Source of the DNA: an uncultured Streptococcus sp.
GTDB taxonomy: Bacteria; Bacillota; Bacilli; Lactobacillales; Streptococcaceae
Length of the DNA: 11,573 nucleotides
Direction: 5' to 3'
Assembly (NCBI GenBank): GCA_916048145.1
Contig: CAJZGT010000031.1
Coordinates: forward strand, 1 to 11,573
Positions within the stretch are counted from its first letter, which is position 1, and the number at the start of each line of letters is the position of its first letter. The notes under the pieces were generated by a model. The model was not told where the DNA came from and ran no database searches. It saw only the letters and a list, made by a program, of their open reading frames with translations. Shown here piece by piece: positions 6,191 to 11,573 of this stretch. The translations under genes were made by a program, and so were the position numbers.

Positions 6191-9100
6191 CAGCACTTAA
6201 TTTGAATGCTAACATCCATGAGTCTGGACGTGATGGTGTGTTGCAAATTTCTGGTTACAGATATGTTGGTTACTTGGAATTTGATGAGAGAACGGTTTCA
6301 TCGGTTTCGCTAGTTGAACAATCCAAAGTTATGACAGACAAAGGCGAACCCGAAGTTACAACAGCTTTACCAGAAGCTGTTGTAACTGAAAAGGGGGAAC
6401 CCGCAGTTCAGCCAGCGTTACCAGAAGCAGTCGTGACAGACAAAGGCGAACCTGAAGTTCAACCAGCCTTACCCGAAGCAGTAGTCACTGAAAAGGTTGA
6501 ACCTGCAGTTCAGCCAGAATTACCAGCAGCTGTAGTCACTGAAAAGGGAGAACCTGAGGTTCAACCAGCCTTATCAGAAGCAGTTGTAACTGAAAAAGGC
6601 GAACCTGAAGTTCAACCAGCCTTACCCGAAGCTGTAGTCACAGAAAAGGTTGAACCTGCAGTTCAGCCAGAATTACCAGCAGCTGTAGTCACTGAAAAGG
6701 GAGAACCTGAGGTTCAACCAGCCTTATCAGAAGCTGTAGTAACTGAAAAAGGCGAACCTGAGGTGCAACAAGCCCTACCCGAAGCTGTAGTAACTGAAAA
6801 GGGAGAACCTGAGGTGCAACCAGCCTTATCAGAAGCAGTTGTAACTGAAAAAGGCGAACCTGAAGTTCAACCAGCCTTACCCGAAGCTGTAGTCACAGAA
6901 AAGGTTGAACCTGCAGTTCAGCCAGAATTACCAGCAGCTGTAGTCACTGAAAAGGGAGAACCTGAGGTTCAACCAGCCTTATCAGAAGCTGTAGTAACTG
7001 AAAAAGGCGAACCTGAGGTGCAACAAGCCCTACCCGAAGCTGTAGTCACTGAAAAGGGAGAACCTGAGGTGCAAGCAACCTTATCAGAAGCAGTTGTAAC
7101 TGAAAAAGGCGAACCTGAGATTCAACCAGCCTTACCCGAAGCAGTTGTAACTGAAAAAGGCGAACCCGCAGTTCAAGCTGAGTTGCCAGAATATACGTCA
7201 AAAGTTGCTCCAACTTTGACTTTAGATAAGGTTACAGAAGATGCGATGGATCGTTCAGCTAAATTGGATTACACTCTTGAAAATACAGGTAATGCTGAAA
7301 TCAAGAGCATTATAGCTGAGATTAAAGATGGGGACACTGTTGTTAAGCGAGTTGATTTATCTAAAGAAAAATTGACAGACGCTATTCAAGGTTTGGATTT
7401 ATTTAAAGATTATAAAATTGCAACAACAATGACTTACAACCGTGGTGAAGGTGATGAAACTTCTAAATTGGATGAAAAACCTTTACGTTTAGAGTTAAAA
7501 AAAGTTGAAATTAAAAATATCGCATCTACTAATTTAGTGAAGGTAAATGACGATGGTACTGAAACACCTAGTGATTTCATGACTGAAAAACCTTCAGATG
7601 AAGATGTGAAGAAAATGTACTTAAAAATCACTAGTCGCGATAATAAGGTAACTCGTTTAGCTGTTGACTCTATTGAAGAGGTGACAGAAGAAGGTAAAAA
7701 ACTTTATAAAATCACTGCTGAAGCGCAAGATTTGATTCAACATACAGACCCAACGAAGGTTCGTAACAAGTATGTTCATTATATTGAAAAACCCCATCCT
7801 AAAGAAGATAATGTCTACTATAACTTTAAAGATTTAGTAGACGCTATGAATGTTAATAAAAACGGTACATTTAAAATTGGTGCAGATTTGAATGCAGAAA
7901 ATGTACCAACGCCTAATAAAGAATATGTACCTGGGACATTTAGAGGTACATTGACCAGTGTAGAAGGTAACCAGTATTCAATTCATAACATGAAACGTCA
8001 ATTATTCGGTGGTATCGAAGGTGGTTCAGTTAAAAATATTAACTTAGCAAACGTTAATATCAATATGCCTTGGATTAATGATATTTCAGCACTTGCTAAG
8101 ACTGTTAAAAATGCGACAGTTGAGAATATCAAGGTTACTGGTAGCATTCTTGGAAACAATAGTATTGCTGGTATTGTTAATAAGATTGATCGTGGTGGCC
8201 TGTTAAGAAATGTAGCATTTATCGGTAAATTGCAGGCTGTTGGTGATCGTGATTGGAATTTAGCTGGTATTGCTGGTGAAATTTGGAAAGGTAACTTAGA
8301 TAGAGCATATGCTGATGTAACAATCACAGGTAAACGAGCTAGAGCTGCTGGACTTGTCGCGAAATCTGATAATGGTATGGATAATTTCACTGTAGGAAAA
8401 GAGGGTTCTGTTCGTCATTCAGTTGCTAAAGGTACAATTGACATTGATAATCCAGTTGATGTTGGTGGGTTTATCAGTTCTAACTGGGTATTAGGGCAAA
8501 TTGAAGATAACGTATCAATGGTGAAAGTTTCTAAAGGTGAGATCTTCTATGGTTCAAGAAATATAGATGACGAAGGTGGTTACTTCTCAGGTAATAGACT
8601 TGAAAATGATTTCGTTGTTCGTGATATGAGTACAGGAGCCTCTTCATATCAACGTTCTAAACGTGTTAAAGAAATTAGTTTAGAAGAAGCTAATAAGAAA
8701 ATTACAGGGTACAATATAACAGCTAGTGGATTTGAAATTAGTGCTCTTCCTGAAGATACGCTTAACCGTACAGCACCAAAATCAGAGGAATACAAATCAA
8801 CTCAAGACTACAAATCCGAACGTGATTTGGCTTATCGTAATATTGAGAAACTTCAACCATTTTATAACAAAGAATGGATTGTCAACCAAGGTAACAAACT
8901 TGCAGAAGATTCAAACTTAGCTAAGAAAGAAGTCCTTTCTGTTACGGGGATGAAGGATGGTCAATTCGTGACCGATTTATCGGATATCGATAAAATAATG
9001 ATTCACTATGCAGATGGTACAAAAGAAGAAATGGGGGTCACACTCAAGGATTCTAAAGTCCAACAAGTGCGTGAATATAGCGTATCTGGTCTTGGTGATG

Positions 9101-11337
9101 TTGTCTATACACCGAATATGGTTGTTAAAAATCGTGATAAATTGATTGCTGATGTTAAAGCTCAATTATCAAGTGTAGAATTGATTTCACAAGAAGTCCG
9201 TTCCTTGATGGATAAACGAGATACATCTAGAGATCCTAATGCTAATTCGGATGAACGTAAGAATGGTTATATTAAAGATTTATTCTTTGAAGAAAGCTTT
9301 GCGGACGTGAAAGAAAATCTTGACAAACTAGTTAAAGCTATTGTTGAAAACGAAGACCATCAATTGAATGGTGATGAAGCTGCGATAAAAGCACTTCTCA
9401 AGAAAGTAGAAACCAATAAAGCTAAAATCATGATGGCTCTGACTTATCTCAATCGTTACTATGATATCAAATACGGTGACATGAGTATAAAAAACATCAT
9501 GATGTTTAAACCTGACTTTTATGGTAAGACACCAAGTGTTATTGACAGACTCATCAACATCGGTTCGAGTGAAAAGAACTTGAAGGGTGATCGGACTCAA
9601 GATGCTTACCGTGAAATCATCTCAGGTAACACTGGTAAAGGTAATTTACGTAACTTCTTAGAATACAACATGCGTTTGTTCACTGAGGATAAAGATATTA
9701 ACGATTGGTTTATCCATTCTGCTAAAAATGTTTATGTTTCAGAACCTAAGACAACAAATACAGAGTTGAAAGATAAACGTCATCGTGTGTTCGATGGTTT
9801 AGATAACAGTGTTCATGGACGTATGATTTTACCGTTGCTCAACTTGAAGAAAGCTCATATGTTCTTAATTTCAACATATAATACAATGGCTTATAGTTCA
9901 TTTGAGAAATATGGTAAACATACAGAAGAAGCTAGAAATGAATTCAAAAAAGAAATTGATAAGGTTGCACATGCACAACAAACTTACCTTGACTTCTGGT
10001 CACGTTTAGCATTACCAAGTGTACGAGATAGATTGCTCAAGAGTCAAAATATGGTTCCAACACCTGTTTGGGATAATCAAACCTACAATGGTTCTCCTGT
10101 AGGTCGTCGAGGATTTGACAGTAAAGGTAACCCTGTAGCCCCAATTCGTGAATTATATGGTCCAACATGGCGACACCATGATAGAGACGGACGTATGGGC
10201 GCTATGGCTTCAATATTCACTAATCCAAATAATGATGACAAGGTCTTGTTTATGGTGACAGATATGATTAGTCCGTTTGGTATTTCAGCCTTTACACATG
10301 AAACAACACACGTCAATGACCGTATGTTATATTTTGGAGGAAATAGTCATCGTGAAGGCACCGACGTTGAAGCATATGCTCAAGGTATGTTGCAAACACC
10401 TGATAAATCTACAGGTAACGGTGAATATGGTGCTCTAGGTCTTAACATGGCCTATCATCGTGAAAATGATGGTGACCAATGGTACAATTATAATCCTGAT
10501 AAGCTTCAAACTCGTGAAGACATCGATCGATATATGAAAAACTATAATGAAGCACTAATGATGCTAGATCATCTAGAAGCAGATGCAGTTCTAGAATCAG
10601 GGGTACCAGATATTAATACGAAGTGGTTCAAGAAAGTTGACAAGGCAATACGGACTATTGACAATTTGAATAAGCTCAAAGCGCCGAATCAATGGGATAA
10701 AGTTCGTGATTTGAATGAAGAAGAAAAAGCTAAAAAGTTATCAAGCATCAATGATTTAATCGATAATAATTTTATGACAAAACATGGAAATCCAGGGGAT
10801 GGAATTTATCGTCCAGAGGATTTCACTCCAAACTCAGCTTACGTGAATGTCAATATGATGGCTGGTATTTACGGTGGAAATACGAGTGATGGTGCACCTG
10901 GTTCATTATCATTTAAGCATAATGCTTTCCGTATGTGGGGCTATTATGGTTATGAAAATGGCTTTATCAGTTATGTATCCAATAAATACAAAACAGAAGC
11001 AGATAAAAACAACCATGGTTTACTAAGCGATAAGCTAATAATTAATAAAGTATCGCAAGGAAACTTTAAAACCCTTGAAGAGTGGAAGAGACATTGGTAC
11101 GGGGAAATTCTTGTTAAAGCTAAGAAAGGTTTTGAGGCTATCGATATTGATGGAACCCATATTAGCAACTATGATGAGTTACGCACTTTATTTGATAAAG
11201 CAGTTCGCAAAGATCTGGAGGGAATGTCAGATCCGAAAATTAAAGATCATTTCAAAAATACAGTGGACTTGAAATCCAAAGTATTCAAAGCCCTACTAAA
11301 AAATACAGATGGTTTCTTTAATCCTTTGTTTAAATGA
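5812..11337 (+). CDS. zmpB: ZmpB-like M26 zinc metalloprotease, cell-surface
   Basis: This is a complete 1841-residue secreted, surface-tethered zinc metallopeptidase, paralogous to the upstream Iga. In pneumococcus ZmpB is linked to virulence and inflammation, but its natural substrate is not firmly established. Order: YSIRK-type signal (FSIRKIKG, residues 9-16; hydrophobic to ~30), LPNTG (75-79), two membrane segments (~84-100, ~109-123), YRYVGYL spacer, seventeen 17-aa repeats (173-461), a beta-rich region (APTLTLDK onward), M26 N-terminal region with GLUG-like repeats, and the catalytic region with HETTH at 1496-1500 and the zinc-ligand Glu at 1520. The context HETTHVNDR and EAYAQGMLQTP is the ZmpB signature, distinct from the HEMTH of Iga. 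Length is close to pneumococcal ZmpB, but the FIVAR-type and Lys/Glu-rich regions I recall there are replaced by Iga-style repeats. Arginine codons are mainly CGN, unlike the preceding gene. It starts 43 bases after iga, suggesting co-transcription. Confidence 0.93.
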   Translation: MSLLKKDRFSIRKIKGIVGSVFLGSLLFAPSVVGASTYHYLDYSNLTQTERDQLKQGRPDESKESYALVYEKDALPNTGQSQSIMTVLGLLTIGSLVVVITKDKRNKKIATFLIVGATGLVTLSTTSALNLNANIHESGRDGVLQISGYRYVGYLEFDERTVSSVSLVEQSKVMTDKGEPEVTTALPEAVVTEKGEPAVQPALPEAVVTDKGEPEVQPALPEAVVTEKVEPAVQPELPAAVVTEKGEPEVQPALSEAVVTEKGEPEVQPALPEAVVTEKVEPAVQPELPAAVVTEKGEPEVQPALSEAVVTEKGEPEVQQALPEAVVTEKGEPEVQPALSEAVVTEKGEPEVQPALPEAVVTEKVEPAVQPELPAAVVTEKGEPEVQPALSEAVVTEKGEPEVQQALPEAVVTEKGEPEVQATLSEAVVTEKGEPEIQPALPEAVVTEKGEPAVQAELPEYTSKVAPTLTLDKVTEDAMDRSAKLDYTLENTGNAEIKSIIAEIKDGDTVVKRVDLSKEKLTDAIQGLDLFKDYKIATTMTYNRGEGDETSKLDEKPLRLELKKVEIKNIASTNLVKVNDDGTETPSDFMTEKPSDEDVKKMYLKITSRDNKVTRLAVDSIEEVTEEGKKLYKITAEAQDLIQHTDPTKVRNKYVHYIEKPHPKEDNVYYNFKDLVDAMNVNKNGTFKIGADLNAENVPTPNKEYVPGTFRGTLTSVEGNQYSIHNMKRQLFGGIEGGSVKNINLANVNINMPWINDISALAKTVKNATVENIKVTGSILGNNSIAGIVNKIDRGGLLRNVAFIGKLQAVGDRDWNLAGIAGEIWKGNLDRAYADVTITGKRARAAGLVAKSDNGMDNFTVGKEGSVRHSVAKGTIDIDNPVDVGGFISSNWVLGQIEDNVSMVKVSKGEIFYGSRNIDDEGGYFSGNRLENDFVVRDMSTGASSYQRSKRVKEISLEEANKKITGYNITASGFEISALPEDTLNRTAPKSEEYKSTQDYKSERDLAYRNIEKLQPFYNKEWIVNQGNKLAEDSNLAKKEVLSVTGMKDGQFVTDLSDIDKIMIHYADGTKEEMGVTLKDSKVQQVREYSVSGLGDVVYTPNMVVKNRDKLIADVKAQLSSVELISQEVRSLMDKRDTSRDPNANSDERKNGYIKDLFFEESFADVKENLDKLVKAIVENEDHQLNGDEAAIKALLKKVETNKAKIMMALTYLNRYYDIKYGDMSIKNIMMFKPDFYGKTPSVIDRLINIGSSEKNLKGDRTQDAYREIISGNTGKGNLRNFLEYNMRLFTEDKDINDWFIHSAKNVYVSEPKTTNTELKDKRHRVFDGLDNSVHGRMILPLLNLKKAHMFLISTYNTMAYSSFEKYGKHTEEARNEFKKEIDKVAHAQQTYLDFWSRLALPSVRDRLLKSQNMVPTPVWDNQTYNGSPVGRRGFDSKGNPVAPIRELYGPTWRHHDRDGRMGAMASIFTNPNNDDKVLFMVTDMISPFGISAFTHETTHVNDRMLYFGGNSHREGTDVEAYAQGMLQTPDKSTGNGEYGALGLNMAYHRENDGDQWYNYNPDKLQTREDIDRYMKNYNEALMMLDHLEADAVLESGVPDINTKWFKKVDKAIRTIDNLNKLKAPNQWDKVRDLNEEEKAKKLSSINDLIDNNFMTKHGNPGDGIYRPEDFTPNSAYVNVNMMAGIYGGNTSDGAPGSLSFKHNAFRMWGYYGYENGFISYVSNKYKTEADKNNHGLLSDKLIINKVSQGNFKTLEEWKRHWYGEILVKAKKGFEAIDIDGTHISNYDELRTLFDKAVRKDLEGMSDPKIKDHFKNTVDLKSKVFKALLKNTDGFFNPLFK
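6328..7194 (+). repeat. 17 tandem 51-bp (17-aa) repeats in zmpB
   Basis: There are seventeen in-frame units on the consensus VVTEKGEPEVQPALPEA. The first is VMTDKGEPEVTTALPEA and the last ends in AELPEY at 7194. Variants recur: EKVEPAVQPELPAA (units 4, 7, 12), ALSEA (5, 8, 10, 13), and EVQQALPEA (9, 14). The unit is the same as that in the upstream iga gene, so the two paralogues share a stalk. The array is more homogeneous than that of iga, which implies more recent expansion. Confidence 0.95.
6634..7143 (+). repeat. 255-bp higher-order repeat (two copies) inside the zmpB array
   Basis: Units 7-11 (6634-6888) and 12-16 (6889-7143) are two tandem copies of a five-unit block in the same variant order (KVEP, ALSEA, QQALPEA, LSEA, LPEA). 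The first three units of each block are identical at the nucleotide level. Differences are confined to the last two units. Units 4-6 are a partial earlier copy. The array therefore grew by duplicating multi-unit blocks, not only single units. Confidence 0.9.
10297..10371 (+). other. ZmpB zinc site: HETTH plus distal Glu
   Basis: HETTH is encoded at 10297-10311 (residues 1496-1500), and the third ligand Glu in TDVEAYAQG is codon 10369-10371, 20 residues after the second His. The spacing is identical to that in the upstream Iga. The site is intact. The Thr-Thr inside the motif and the HREGTD stretch before the distal Glu separate it from the IgA1-type site. Confidence 0.95.
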
Positions 11338-11442
11338 ATATAACAAATTGCTACTTAATATGATGTTGGGCAAAAACTAGCTTCAAAATAAAACCACACA
11401 GTGATAATTTCAGTTTTATACTCAATTAAGCTGAAAGAAACA
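11338..11442. other. Non-coding stretch after zmpB, nothing recognised
   Basis: This is about 105 AT-rich bases between the zmpB stop and the 77-bp element. I see no credible open reading frame, tRNA or strong hairpin. TTTCAG and CTGAAA near 11408-11436 could pair across a long loop, but there is no T-tract, so it is not called a terminator. Confidence 0.6.
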
Positions 11443-11573
11443 GGCTCTTTGTCAACTGTAGTGGGTTGAAGAAAAGCTAAGATCGAGAAAGGACGGATTT
11501 CGTCCTTTCTTTTTTGATAGGCTCTTTGTCAACTGTAGTGGGTTGAAGAAAAGCTAAGATCGAGAAAGGACGG
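11443..11573 (+). mobile_element. Tandem 77-bp element resembling an ISL3-family (IS1167/IS1193-like) end
   Basis: Bases 11443-11496 recur exactly at 11520-11573, giving two direct copies with a 77-bp period. The second is truncated by the window. Each copy begins GGCTCTTTGTCAACTGTAGT followed by GGGTTGA, which I recognise as the terminal inverted repeat type of streptococcal ISL3-family elements. The hairpin that follows is also familiar from those IS ends. No transposase is visible. The second copy may be the true edge of an IS continuing to the right, or the array may be a degenerate remnant. The identification is from memory. Confidence 0.65.
11486..11515 (+). terminator. Intrinsic terminator within the 77-bp element
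   Basis: A perfect 10-bp stem, AGAAAGGACG (11486-11495) and CGTCCTTTCT (11501-11510), with a 5-base GATTT loop is followed by TTTTT (11511-11515). It lies 149 bases after the zmpB stop with nothing coding in between, so it probably ends the iga-zmpB transcript. The 5' arm starts again at 11563 in the second copy, where the window ends before the loop, so a second identical terminator is likely just outside. Confidence 0.85.

Noticed and set aside
7998..8390. 130-residue minus-strand open frame opposite zmpB
   Set aside because: It lies entirely inside the conserved M26 N-terminal region on the other strand, with no ribosome binding site or recognisable domain. It is a shadow of zmpB.

Overview
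The window holds two very long plus-strand genes lying head to tail. Each encodes a streptococcal-type surface zinc metallopeptidase of family M26 (the IgA1 protease / Zmp family). The first (1-5768, its 5' end cut off by the window) is an IgA1 protease (iga, also called zmpA). The second (5812-11337, complete) is a ZmpB-type paralogue. Only 43 bases separate them, and I see no terminator or convincing promoter in that gap, so they probably form one transcription unit. Calls were made from motifs, domain order and remembered pneumococcal Iga and ZmpB sequences. No alignment or database search was run.

The organism is most likely a mitis-group Streptococcus (S. mitis, S. oralis, S. infantis or a relative). 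The evidence is a YSIRK-type signal peptide, the N-terminal LPxTG plus double membrane anchor peculiar to this family, close resemblance to pneumococcal Iga and ZmpB, and a downstream repeat that looks like an ISL3-family (IS1167/IS1193-like) terminus. Gemella is the alternative. The body of the first gene is AT-rich and prefers AGA arginine codons, whereas the second prefers CGN, so the two genes do not share one codon-usage history.

Layout: 1-~370, end of the membrane anchor and spacer of Iga; 375-1139, fifteen 51-bp (17-aa) repeats; ~1230-1836, an inserted trypsin/V8-like serine protease domain with His, Asp and Ser all visible; ~1926-5765, M26 N-terminal and catalytic regions with HEMTH and a distal Glu; 5769-5811, short intergenic with a ribosome binding site; 5812-~6190, ZmpB signal peptide, LPNTG and two hydrophobic segments; 6328-7194, seventeen 17-aa repeats of the same type; 7195-11337, ZmpB body with HETTH and a distal Glu; 11338-11442, non-coding with nothing recognised; 11443-11573, two direct copies of a 77-bp element carrying a strong intrinsic terminator, the second cut off by the window end.

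Both products should be exported and tethered at the cell surface through their N-termini, with the Glu/Pro-rich repeats as a stalk and the metalloprotease domain outermost. The most interesting features are the second protease inside Iga, whose S1-pocket histidine suggests cleavage after Glu right next to a Glu-rich stalk, and the same repeat family in both neighbouring paralogues, which could support exchange or fusion between them.
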